The notes under the pieces: model-generated
Told to the model about the DNA's origin: nothing
What the model saw: only the letters and a program-made list of their open reading frames with translations
Databases searched by the model: none
Source: Lachnospiraceae bacterium
GTDB lineage: Bacteria > Bacillota > Clostridia > Lachnospirales > Lachnospiraceae
Assembly (NCBI GenBank): GCA_021202575.1
Contig: JAJQCU010000200.1
Span: forward strand, 1 to 6,144
DNA length: 6,144 bases
Direction: 5' to 3'
In this document: positions 1-6,144 of the stretch, piece by piece
Numbering within the stretch: the stretch's first letter is position 1
Layout: each line of letters starts with the position of its first letter
Position numbers and translations under genes: made by a program

Positions 1-1129
1 GTACTATCCCAGTGTGATATGGAGGCGGTCCACAGGCAGCGGCTATGTGTTCGCGGTCAGCGGGGCCTATATGGAGGATGCGGCGGCCATCGGAATTCTG
101 AACGCCATGATGTACGAGGCGGCGGACTATCTGCTGTATCCGGTGGTCAACGCCCAGAATCTGGTGTTCACCAATTTCGCGGCCCTCTCCTCGGAGGAGG
201 ACGAGAGGATGGACGGGCTGTATTACCGCTCCCAGAAGGCGGTGTTCCAGGAGCTGGTCTGGTCTACTGTGCTGTCCCTGTGGATTCAGACGGGGGACGT
301 CCCCACCTTTTTCCTCAATCCGAAGCTGGACTACGAGAGTGAGGAGGAGCCGGACGCGGAGAGGCTGATTTATTTTCTGAAGCTGATCCGGGAAAATGAC
401 GGGGAGGCGGGGCTGACTACCTATCAGTTCTCGGAACTTGAGCTTAGCGAAAAGCTCTCGGAGGATCTGGCCTTCTATCAGGAGAATGTGCCGGACTATG
501 AGTTCCGCGCACTCTATGTGGATGAGGAAAATGAGGAAAATATAAGCGGCGTTCTGGAGAATGAGATGCTTAAGAGTGTGCGCACACTGATTCTGGAGGT
601 GAACGCGCAGGAAAGCGTTCTTGGGTATGACAGCGACAATGTGACCTGGCAGCGGGCCACCGCGGACGGTTTTTCTTATACCTATTCGGATGATCTGAGA
701 GTGAAGAGCCTGGAGACGGCACTGGGCTATTCCATGATCCTCGTGGATTTGGACCGGGTGGTGGAAGCGGAGTCCGAGGAGGATTCCTGGGAGATTTTGT
801 CGGAGGAATTCTCCAGCAACATTACAACCTGGTGGAAGGCCTATACCGCCTTTGAGAAGACAACTGTCTCGGAGAGCGACGCCAGAATACGGCAGTTTCT
901 GAACCTGTCCTACGAGGAAACCAGGGAGGGGGATATCATCCGGGTGTCCGTGGAAAACCTGTACGGGGAGGCGTATTTCATCCTGCGGATCCATAATGAG
1001 GAGATTGAGAGCATGGAGGGTGGCACATACGAGATGATTGAGGAGGGCGCGTATCTGCTGACGCTGACGCAGGAGGAGGCCGTGATCACTCTGGGGGCGA
1101 AAACGAATTCCTTTTATTACAACAATTAA
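1..1129 (+). CDS. Probable DUF2194/PelA-like exopolysaccharide protein, 5' end missing
   Basis: The reading frame is already open at base 2 (Tyr-Tyr-Pro-Ser-Val...), so this is the C-terminal part (about 375 residues) of a longer protein. The GTG at 14 is an internal codon with no ribosome binding site and is not taken as the start. The segment YPVVNAQNLVFTNF, near residue 45, resembles the 'YPvvNA' stretch I associate with DUF2194 proteins, which are often encoded just before pelF and pelG. The last 100 residues look beta-rich and could be a sandwich domain. There is no membrane helix or wall anchor in the visible part. The protein is very acidic: about 72 Asp/Glu against about 25 Lys/Arg. 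No NodB-type metal-binding motif is visible, so any deacetylase centre would lie upstream. It ends at TAA 1127-1129, 28 nt before the likely pelF start. The family call is by memory of context and motif; that it is coding is near certain. Confidence 0.5.
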   Translation, partial: YYPSVIWRRSTGSGYVFAVSGAYMEDAAAIGILNAMMYEAADYLLYPVVNAQNLVFTNFAALSSEEDERMDGLYYRSQKAVFQELVWSTVLSLWIQTGDVPTFFLNPKLDYESEEEPDAERLIYFLKLIRENDGEAGLTTYQFSELELSEKLSEDLAFYQENVPDYEFRALYVDEENEENISGVLENEMLKSVRTLILEVNAQESVLGYDSDNVTWQRATADGFSYTYSDDLRVKSLETALGYSMILVDLDRVVEAESEEDSWEILSEEFSSNITTWWKAYTAFEKTTVSESDARIRQFLNLSYEETREGDIIRVSVENLYGEAYFILRIHNEEIESMEGGTYEMIEEGAYLLTLTQEEAVITLGAKTNSFYYNN

Positions 1130-1144
1130 CCATGTGCCTGAAAC

Positions 1145-1150
1145 AGGAGG
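1145..1150 (+). promoter_or_regulatory. Ribosome binding site of pelF (AGGAGG)
   Basis: A perfect AGGAGG lies 7 nt before the GTG at 1158. It supports that GTG over the in-frame GTG at 1134, which has no Shine-Dalgarno sequence at a working distance, and over the ATG at 1170, which would remove the first beta-strand residues of the protein. Confidence 0.8.
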
Positions 1151-1157
1151 AAACCGG

Positions 1158-2618
1158 GTGAGAATCTGTATGGTGGCGGAGGGCTGCTATCCCTATGTGG
1201 TGGGCGGCGTATCCAGCTGGATTCACAACTTAATCAGGGCCTTTCCCAATCAGGAGTTTGTGCTTCTGACCATTCTGGCGAACCGCTCCTTCAGAGGGAA
1301 GTTTGTCTATGAGCTGCCTCCCAATGTGACGGAGGTGCACGAGCTGTATCTGGAGGACTTCGAGTGGGGGCAGAAGAGAAAGAAGATGCGCAGATCTACG
1401 CTGAAAAAGGAGCAGTATAACGCGCTGCGGAGCCTGCTTTTAAATCAGCACATTGAGTGGGAAATCTTGTTTGACCTGTTTCAGAAGCAGGAGGTTTCCA
1501 TTGAGGGCATCCTGATGGGGGAGGATTTTTACCGCATTGTCTGCGACTGTTATTATCTGAAATATCCTCAGATTGTATTTTCCGACTTTCTGTGGACCAT
1601 GCGCTCCATTTATCTGCCTCTGTTCTTTGCCCTGAAAATGAAGGTGCCGAAGGCAGATCTGTATCACTGCGTCGCCACCGGATACGCAGGCATTCTGGGC
1701 AGCATGGCGAAATATCTGCATGGCTGCCGGCTGATGGTATCGGAGCACGGCATTTATACCAGAGAGAGGGAGGAGGAGCTGATCAAGGCGGACTGGGTGA
1801 AGGGCGTCTATAAGGATATCTGGATCGAGCAGTTCAAAAAGATGTCCAATCTGGTCTATGAGCGGGCCAATCTGGTGACCAGCCTGTATGAGAACGCGCG
1901 GCTCCTACAGATCGACCTGGGGTGTCCCGCGGATAAAACCATGGTGACGCCAAACGGGATCCGGACGGACAATTTTGCGGATATTCCGGGCAAAAATAAG
2001 GAGGATCTGGAGCACATCAATGTGGGCGCGGTGCTCCGTGTGACACCTATCAAGGATGTGAAGACCATGATACAGGCCTTCGGGTACGCCCGCAGACAGA
2101 ACGATAAGCTCAAGCTCTGGATTATGGGACCCACCGAGGAGGATGAGGAGTACGCCCAGGAGTGCTTTGACACGGTGGAGATGATGCAGATTCCGGATGT
2201 GGTTTTTACGGGAAGGATCAATGTCAGCGAATACCTGGGCAGGATGGATATGACTATTCTCACCAGCATCAGCGAGGGGCAGCCTTTGACCATCCTGGAA
2301 AGCTACGCGGCCCATAAGCCGGTGATCGCCACGGATGTGGGAAACTGCTCCGGCCTGATTTACGGGGAGAACGACGACTTTGGACCGGCGGGGATTCTGA
2401 CCCATATCATGAATGTGGATGAAATTGCCCGGGCCATCCTGGAGCTGGCGGAGGATGAGCCGCTGCGCAGGAGGATGGGGGAAAACGGCTATCGCCGCGT
2501 GATGGCGAAATATAAAATTGAGGATATGAGGGAGACCTACAGAAAGATTTATCAGGATTTCGCGGAATCCATGGGGCTTGAGTGGACAGAGGAGGAATTT
2601 GTCCCCCAACCCAGATAG
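1158..2618 (+). CDS. pelF: GT4 glycosyltransferase PelF, Pel polysaccharide synthase
   Basis: PelF is the cytoplasmic GT4 (GT-B fold) enzyme that builds the Pel chain, a polymer rich in N-acetylgalactosamine/galactosamine, from UDP-sugar donors, working with the membrane protein PelG. The 486-residue length fits the family. It opens with MRICMVAEGCYPYVVGGVSS, the typical PelF N-terminus with its glycine loop (GGVSSW, residues 16-21). Other PelF signatures are ADLYHCVATGYAG, SEHGIYTRERE (195-205) and PNGI (265-268). The donor-side Arg294 and Lys299 lie in LRVTPIKDVKT, and the catalytic-domain EX7E pair is Glu373/Glu381 (SEGQPLTILE). The helical insert around residues 60-160 is usual for PelF. 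The start is the GTG at 1158, chosen because of the AGGAGG 7 nt upstream and because translation then begins exactly at the family N-terminus. The in-frame GTG at 1134 would add eight residues. pelG follows after 23 nt. Identity is seen in the motifs; the exact sugar is not shown by sequence. Confidence 0.93.
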   Translation: MRICMVAEGCYPYVVGGVSSWIHNLIRAFPNQEFVLLTILANRSFRGKFVYELPPNVTEVHELYLEDFEWGQKRKKMRRSTLKKEQYNALRSLLLNQHIEWEILFDLFQKQEVSIEGILMGEDFYRIVCDCYYLKYPQIVFSDFLWTMRSIYLPLFFALKMKVPKADLYHCVATGYAGILGSMAKYLHGCRLMVSEHGIYTREREEELIKADWVKGVYKDIWIEQFKKMSNLVYERANLVTSLYENARLLQIDLGCPADKTMVTPNGIRTDNFADIPGKNKEDLEHINVGAVLRVTPIKDVKTMIQAFGYARRQNDKLKLWIMGPTEEDEEYAQECFDTVEMMQIPDVVFTGRINVSEYLGRMDMTILTSISEGQPLTILESYAAHKPVIATDVGNCSGLIYGENDDFGPAGILTHIMNVDEIARAILELAEDEPLRRRMGENGYRRVMAKYKIEDMRETYRKIYQDFAESMGLEWTEEEFVPQPR

Positions 2619-2626
2619 CTCAGAAG

Positions 2627-2632
2627 AGGAGG
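2627..2632 (+). promoter_or_regulatory. Ribosome binding site of pelG (AGGAGG), selects a TTG start
   Basis: AGGAGG inside a longer purine run sits 9 nt before the TTG at 2642. The only upstream alternative, GTG 2582, lies inside pelF, would add 20 residues that do not resemble PelG, and would place this AGGAGG inside the coding sequence. Confidence 0.75.
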
Positions 2633-2641
2633 AAGGCCGGT

Positions 2642-4126
2642 TTGGCGGGAATAGGAATCTCATTAAACAAAATATTCGGGAAAAATACGCTTTCCTCCAG
2701 TCTGTATGGGTTTGCGTACAGCGCGGCGGTGACCATTTCGCCGATGTTTCTGATCATCGGAAACATCATGCTTATGCAGTATGTGCTTGGATTTTCCAAA
2801 ACGGGATATATATTAAGGGAGCTTTTTTCCTGTACGATACTGTATATTTTTATTTTCGCGCTGCTTTGCGCGGCACCCTTTAACGCGGTGCTGTCCCGGT
2901 ATCTGTCGGATACGATTTTTGAGGAGCGCTACGAGGACATTATGCCCTGCTATTATCTGGGGCTTTTGTTGAATCTGATACCCTCCGTGATTCTGGGGGT
3001 GCTGTTCTGCCTCCATGAATATTATGTGGGAGGCGTAGCGCTGTATTATGTATGCACCGGTTTTCTGGGCTTTATTTCCCTGGTGATCGTATTTTACTCT
3101 ATGCTGTATCTCTCCATCTGCAAGGATTACAAAAAGATTTCCTGGTATTATCTGCTGGGGATGGCGGCGGCCTTTCTTCTGTCGTTAGTGTTTGTATGGG
3201 TCTTTTCCATGGAGGTGACCTACAGCATGCTGCTGGCGCTGACGATCGGCTTTTTTCTGACGGGCTGTATGGAATACGCCAAAATCCGGGGTTATTTTCA
3301 GAAAAACAGCAACCGCTACCGTCTGGTCTTTATCTATTTCGGAAGATACTGGGAGCTGATTTTCACCAACTTTTTTTACACGCTTGGGCTGTATGTCCAT
3401 AACTTCGTCTTCTGGACCACGGACATGAAAATGGTGGTGGCGGACAGCTTTGTCTGCGCCCAGCCCTACGATATGGCCTCCTGTCTCGCCATGTTTACCA
3501 ACATCTCCGCCACCATTATCTTTATCGCCAGGGTGGAAATGCACTTCAGCGACAGATACAGAAAGTATTCCGAGGCGGTAATCGGAGGCCGGGGATCGGA
3601 TATTGAGCTGGCGAAAAAGAGGATGTTCACTCAGCTGGATACGGAGCTGATGAATCTGGTGCGCATCCAGTTCTGTATCTCCGTCGTTATTTTTCTGATC
3701 TGCGTTATTTTCCTGCCGGGGCTTGGCTTTTCTGGGCTGACGATGCGGATTTATCCCTGTCTGGCGGCCGGATATTTTATCCTGTTTCTGATGTACGCGG
3801 AAATTCTGTTTCTGTATTATTATAATGACTTAAACGGAGCGCTTATAACCTCCATCATTTTCTGCGGGGTCACGTTTCTGGTCAGCATGGCGGCCAGAGA
3901 GTTTCCTGATTACTGGTATGGAGTCGGTGTCGTGGCGGGCTCCTTTGCGGGATTTACCAGCGCTTACGGACGGCTTCGGTGGGTGAAAAAGCATCTGGAC
4001 ACGCATATTTTCTGCCGGGGAACGCTGTTGAAGAAGGGAACCGGAAAGAAGCCTTCGGGAAAGGTGTATGATGTATACGGAACTTTGCGGCGGCAGAAAA
4101 GGACCGCGGCGAAAAAGAAAGTCTGA
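2642..4126 (+). CDS. pelG: Exopolysaccharide Pel transporter PelG (12-helix membrane protein)
   Basis: PelG is an inner-membrane protein of the MOP/Wzx-like flippase type that partners PelF and passes the growing Pel chain across the cytoplasmic membrane. With the TTG start the protein is 494 residues and begins MAGIGISLNKIF, matching the family opening MAGIGFELRKLF; an AGGAGG lies 9 nt upstream. I count about 12 hydrophobic helices, near residues 21-49, 57-79, 101-124, 132-157, 168-188, 193-210, 238-260, 281-298, 340-360, 370-393, 399-417 and 424-443. Family-like stretches include LGLYVHNFVFW (248-258) and AQPYDMASCLAMF (273-285), followed by ARVEMHFSDRY (296-306), then LDTHIFCRG (452-460). 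The tail after residue 460 is unusually basic (KKGTGKK, RRQKR, AAKKKV) and should face the cytoplasm. The gene follows pelF by 23 nt and precedes the DUF2304 gene by 20 nt, so one transcript is likely. Reading from GTG 2582 would overlap pelF by 37 nt and is disfavoured. Confidence 0.92.
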   Translation: MAGIGISLNKIFGKNTLSSSLYGFAYSAAVTISPMFLIIGNIMLMQYVLGFSKTGYILRELFSCTILYIFIFALLCAAPFNAVLSRYLSDTIFEERYEDIMPCYYLGLLLNLIPSVILGVLFCLHEYYVGGVALYYVCTGFLGFISLVIVFYSMLYLSICKDYKKISWYYLLGMAAAFLLSLVFVWVFSMEVTYSMLLALTIGFFLTGCMEYAKIRGYFQKNSNRYRLVFIYFGRYWELIFTNFFYTLGLYVHNFVFWTTDMKMVVADSFVCAQPYDMASCLAMFTNISATIIFIARVEMHFSDRYRKYSEAVIGGRGSDIELAKKRMFTQLDTELMNLVRIQFCISVVIFLICVIFLPGLGFSGLTMRIYPCLAAGYFILFLMYAEILFLYYYNDLNGALITSIIFCGVTFLVSMAAREFPDYWYGVGVVAGSFAGFTSAYGRLRWVKKHLDTHIFCRGTLLKKGTGKKPSGKVYDVYGTLRRQKRTAAKKKV

Positions 4127-4146
4127 ATAAAGAAGGGGTGTGAGTT

Positions 4147-4536
4147 ATGGGAACAGCGCAAATGTTGAGAGTGGCAGTGGTAGTCATAGGCTTTGTCCTT
4201 CTGGCGGAGGTATTTTTGTCCTACTGCAAAAAGAGACTGAATGAAAATTATGCCTTCGCCTGGGGAGTATTTGCCGTTGTACTGGTGATCTGCGGAGCGG
4301 TGCCGGCGTTAAGCGGCTGGAGCCGGGCGCTGGCCAGCCAGACCTCTGTCTTTTATGTGATTATGGGTATCTGCATCGTCTGGCTTTTGTTCACCATGAG
4401 CGTGAATCTGTCCAGCCTGTCCGCCCGCAATCAGGAGCTGGCCATCCAGGTTTCCATCCTGAACACGGAGATGGAGCGTGTGCTGAAGATGTATAAAAAG
4501 GAGACGGGAAAGGACCTGATGGAGCCGGAGAAATGA
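4147..4536 (+). CDS. DUF2304-type small membrane protein
   Basis: This 129-residue protein has three predicted membrane helices (about residues 6-26, 36-52 and 65-84). They are followed by a polar stretch (about 86-118, containing SARNQELAIQVSILNTEMER) whose spacing suggests a short coiled coil. Size, layout and the N-terminal helix followed by LNENYAFAWG are typical of DUF2304 proteins, small membrane proteins of unknown biochemical role usually encoded beside GT2 glycosyltransferases in surface-polysaccharide loci. It probably assists a glycosyltransferase or handles a lipid-linked sugar at the cytoplasmic membrane; that role is inference. The ATG at 4147 is preceded by AAGGGG (4133-4138) at 8 nt. 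The stop overlaps the next gene's ATG (ATGA, 4533-4536), pointing to translational coupling with the GT4 gene. Confidence 0.75.
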   Translation: MGTAQMLRVAVVVIGFVLLAEVFLSYCKKRLNENYAFAWGVFAVVLVICGAVPALSGWSRALASQTSVFYVIMGICIVWLLFTMSVNLSSLSARNQELAIQVSILNTEMERVLKMYKKETGKDLMEPEK

Positions 4537-5759
4537 GGCAAAGGAAGGTATTGTTTGTGATCAACACCCTGGGGAAGGCAGGAGCGGAGGTAGCGCTGAT
4601 GGAGCTTTTGCGGCGGCTGCTTTCCGTACAGGATCAGTGGGGCGACTGTAAGCTGAAGCTGGACCTGTATGTGCTGACGGCTCAGGGGGAGCTTAAGGGG
4701 GAGCTGCCCAGGGAGGCCACTCTTTTAAACCGTGCGTATTCCGATGTGCCTGTTCTCTCCGCGGAGGGGAGAAGGCATTTACTTAAGAAGGTGGCTGCCG
4801 CGTCCCTTCATCATGGGGCAATCATCAAAAATCTGCCGGGACTTTTGTCCAACGGCCTTCGTATGCTGAAAAAGGGCAAAGTGCAGACAGACAAGCTGCT
4901 CTGGAGGGTGCTTTCCGACGGTGCGGACTTTTCCCCGGAGGAATATGATCTGGCGGTTTCCTTTCTGGAGGGCGGCTCCGCCTATTATGTGGCGGATCAT
5001 GTGAAGGCGCGTAAGAAAGCGGCTTTTATCCACGTGGATTATCAGCAGGCGGGATATACCCGGGCGCTGGACCATGACTGTTACCTGAAATTTGACAGGA
5101 TTTTCACCGTATCGGGGGAGGTCTCGGAAGCGTTTCTGGCTGTGTATCCGGAATGCCGGGAGAAAACCATGATCTTCCACAATCTGCTGGATGAGAAGAG
5201 GATTCACGACCTGGCCGGTTTGCCGGGAGGCTTTGCAGACGAGTACGACGGCGTCCGGATCCTGACGGTGGGAAGGCTGGTATATCAAAAGGGATATGAT
5301 GTGGCCATTCAGGCCATGAGGCTTTTGAAGGAGGCCGGGGTCAGAGCCCGGTGGTATGTGCTGGGAGAGGGAGAGAAGCGCAAGGAGCTGGAGGCGCAGA
5401 TTGAGGGAGAGGAGCTTACGGAGGATTTCCTTCTGTGCGGCGCGGTGGAGAATCCCTATCCTTATTACGCGCAGGCGGATATCTACGCTCATTTTACCCG
5501 GTTTGAGGGAAAGAGCATCGCGGTGCAGGAGGCGCAGATCCTGGCAAAGCCCATCGCGGCCTCGGACTGCAGCGGTAACCGGGAGCAGATACGAAGCGGA
5601 GAGGACGGGCTTTTGTGTGATTTTACGCCTGAGGCCATGAAGGAGGCGCTGTGCTTTCTGATTAATAATCCTGAAGCTGCCCGGTCCTACGGGCTTAAGG
5701 CAAGGACGCGGCAGCAGGATTATGAGGGAGATATGCAGCTGCTGCTGGAACTGCTGTAA
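4533..5759 (+). CDS. GT4-family glycosyltransferase
   Basis: A 408-residue, two-domain GT-B enzyme that should transfer a sugar from a nucleotide-sugar donor to a polysaccharide or lipid-linked acceptor on the cytoplasmic face. The N-terminal Rossmann domain opens with VLFVINTLGKAGAEVALMEL, whose GKAGAE loop (14-19) is characteristic of the acceptor-side domain. VSFLEGG (142-148) and FIHVDY (165-170) follow. The C-terminal domain carries VGRLVYQKG (246-254) with donor-phosphate-binding Arg248 and Lys254-region residues, VLGEGEKR (276-283), and the EX7E pair Glu325/Glu333 in FEGKSIAVQE. The end (QQDYEGDMQLLLELL) looks like a natural family C-terminus, so the TAA at 5757 is taken as genuine. 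The start ATG overlaps the upstream stop by 4 nt, and a GGAG at 4521-4524 gives 8-nt spacing. It is clearly distinct from PelF and may add a side sugar or make a primer. Donor and acceptor cannot be told from sequence. Confidence 0.87.
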   Translation: MRQRKVLFVINTLGKAGAEVALMELLRRLLSVQDQWGDCKLKLDLYVLTAQGELKGELPREATLLNRAYSDVPVLSAEGRRHLLKKVAAASLHHGAIIKNLPGLLSNGLRMLKKGKVQTDKLLWRVLSDGADFSPEEYDLAVSFLEGGSAYYVADHVKARKKAAFIHVDYQQAGYTRALDHDCYLKFDRIFTVSGEVSEAFLAVYPECREKTMIFHNLLDEKRIHDLAGLPGGFADEYDGVRILTVGRLVYQKGYDVAIQAMRLLKEAGVRARWYVLGEGEKRKELEAQIEGEELTEDFLLCGAVENPYPYYAQADIYAHFTRFEGKSIAVQEAQILAKPIAASDCSGNREQIRSGEDGLLCDFTPEAMKEALCFLINNPEAARSYGLKARTRQQDYEGDMQLLLELL

Positions 5760-5852
5760 GGAGCTGCGCGGTCGCTGGCTCAGGAGCATGAAGATACGGC
5801 GAAGTATGGCGGAGAATGGCCGTCTGCGCCTGGCGGAATATGTACTTTATGC

Positions 5853-5858
5853 GGGGTG
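5853..5858 (+). promoter_or_regulatory. Ribosome binding site of the GT2 gene (GGGGTG)
   Basis: GGGGTG lies 7 nt before the ATG at 5866. The same GGGGTG string occurs before the DUF2304 gene at 4135-4140, suggesting both are read by the same kind of initiation signal. Confidence 0.5.
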
Positions 5859-5865
5859 AAAACGG

Positions 5866-6144
5866 ATGAGTAAAAAAGAGGTGCTGATTATTATACCGGC
5901 ATACAATGAGGAAGAGAATATCGAGAAGGTTCTGGGGGGGCTGGAAACCCCGGAGATTCAGGCCTTTGCCGATATTCTGGTGATGAATGACCATTCCACG
6001 GACAAAACCAATTTTCTGGTGAAGAGGCACCATCAGGTCACCATGGCAACTCATATCTATAACCTTGGCTATGGAGGGGGCGTCGGTCTGGGCTAGAAGT
6101 ACGCGGTCAGGCGTGGCTGTTCCTACGTGAGTCAGGTGGACGCG
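5866..6144 (+). pseudogene. GT2 glycosyltransferase, interrupted by in-frame TAG and cut by window end
   Basis: The N-terminal part of a GT2 (GT-A fold) glycosyltransferase of the dolichol/polyprenyl-phosphate glycosyltransferase type. VLIIIPAYNEEENI (6-19) is the nucleotide-binding opening. VMNDHSTD (39-46) is the usual 'NDGSTD' motif with His in place of Gly. HIYNLGYGGGVGLG (63-76) is the family's 'NLGYG' segment. Codon 77 is TAG (6094-6096), where relatives have Tyr in 'GYKYAVRRG'. The same frame then continues without a further stop as KYAVRRGCSYVSQVDA, leading into the expected metal-binding 'QxDADGQH' region, and is cut by the window edge. The 76-residue product would lack the DXD and all acceptor-side residues, so it cannot be active. 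Possible explanations are a one-base nonsense mutation, a sequencing error, or read-through. The start ATG has GGGGTG 7 nt upstream. It likely belonged to the same operon, 106 nt after the GT4 gene, and may have worked with the DUF2304 protein. Confidence 0.75.

Noticed and set aside
1130..1157. Possible promoter between the first gene and pelF
   Set aside because: Only 28 nt, occupied by the ribosome binding site, with no -35/-10 pair; read-through from upstream is simpler.
2582..2641. N-terminal extension of pelG from GTG 2582
   Set aside because: The added residues (MDRGGICPPTQ...) do not look like PelG, it overlaps pelF by 37 nt, and the AGGAGG at 2627-2632 points to TTG 2642.
1905..2663. 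252-codon open frame on the minus strand opposite pelF
   Set aside because: It is a shadow of pelF, spans the pelF/pelG junction, and shows no motif or start signal.
4779..5789. 336-codon open frame on the minus strand opposite the GT4 gene
   Set aside because: It lies antisense to a clear GT4 gene, has no recognisable domain or ribosome binding site, and its Leu/Arg/His/Gln-rich composition is what the complement of GC-rich coding sequence gives.
5796..5823. Inverted repeat ACGGC...GCCGT in the gap before the GT2 gene
   Set aside because: Only a 5-bp stem with an 18-nt loop and no T-tract, so not a credible terminator or riboswitch.
5866..6144. Genome-wide TAG recoding (for example pyrrolysine) to explain the GT2 stop
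   Set aside because: pelF terminates at TAG 2616-2618 at the expected family length, and read-through there would add only a few residues before another TAG, so TAG appears to be an ordinary stop here.

Overview
The window looks like part of one polysaccharide operon from a Gram-positive Clostridia-type bacterium, most likely Lachnospiraceae-like. The basis is moderately GC-rich DNA, strong AGGAGG-type ribosome binding sites, GTG and TTG starts, tight gene packing on one strand, and proteins that read like Firmicutes versions of the Pel exopolysaccharide machinery. The taxonomic call is inference, since there is no rRNA or other marker.

All genes are on the + strand. Positions 1-1129 hold the 3' part of a very acidic protein, tentatively a DUF2194/PelA-like factor. 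Next come pelF (1158-2618), the cytoplasmic GT4 glycosyltransferase that makes the Pel polymer, and pelG (2642-4126), its 12-helix membrane transporter. These two are the firmest calls. Then follow a small three-helix DUF2304-type membrane protein (4147-4536), a second GT4 glycosyltransferase (4533-5759, overlapping the previous stop by 4 nt as ATGA), a 106-nt gap, and the start of a GT2 glycosyltransferase (5866 to the window end). The GT2 reading frame is broken by an in-frame TAG at 6094-6096.

A plausible joint model is that PelF polymerises the chain inside the cell and PelG moves it across the membrane. The acidic DUF2194-like protein would act outside. The DUF2304/GT4/GT2 group would add or supply further sugars, perhaps through a polyprenyl-phosphate carrier. 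PelD (c-di-GMP receptor), PelE and the rest of the first gene would be expected upstream of the window and cannot be seen here.

The points most worth a second look are the premature stop in the GT2 gene, the pairing of a Pel core with a DUF2304/GT4/GT2 module, the strong acidity of the first protein, and the non-ATG starts of pelF and pelG. I see no tRNA, rRNA, CRISPR array, insertion sequence, convincing promoter or terminator. No gene-free stretch exceeds about 110 bases.
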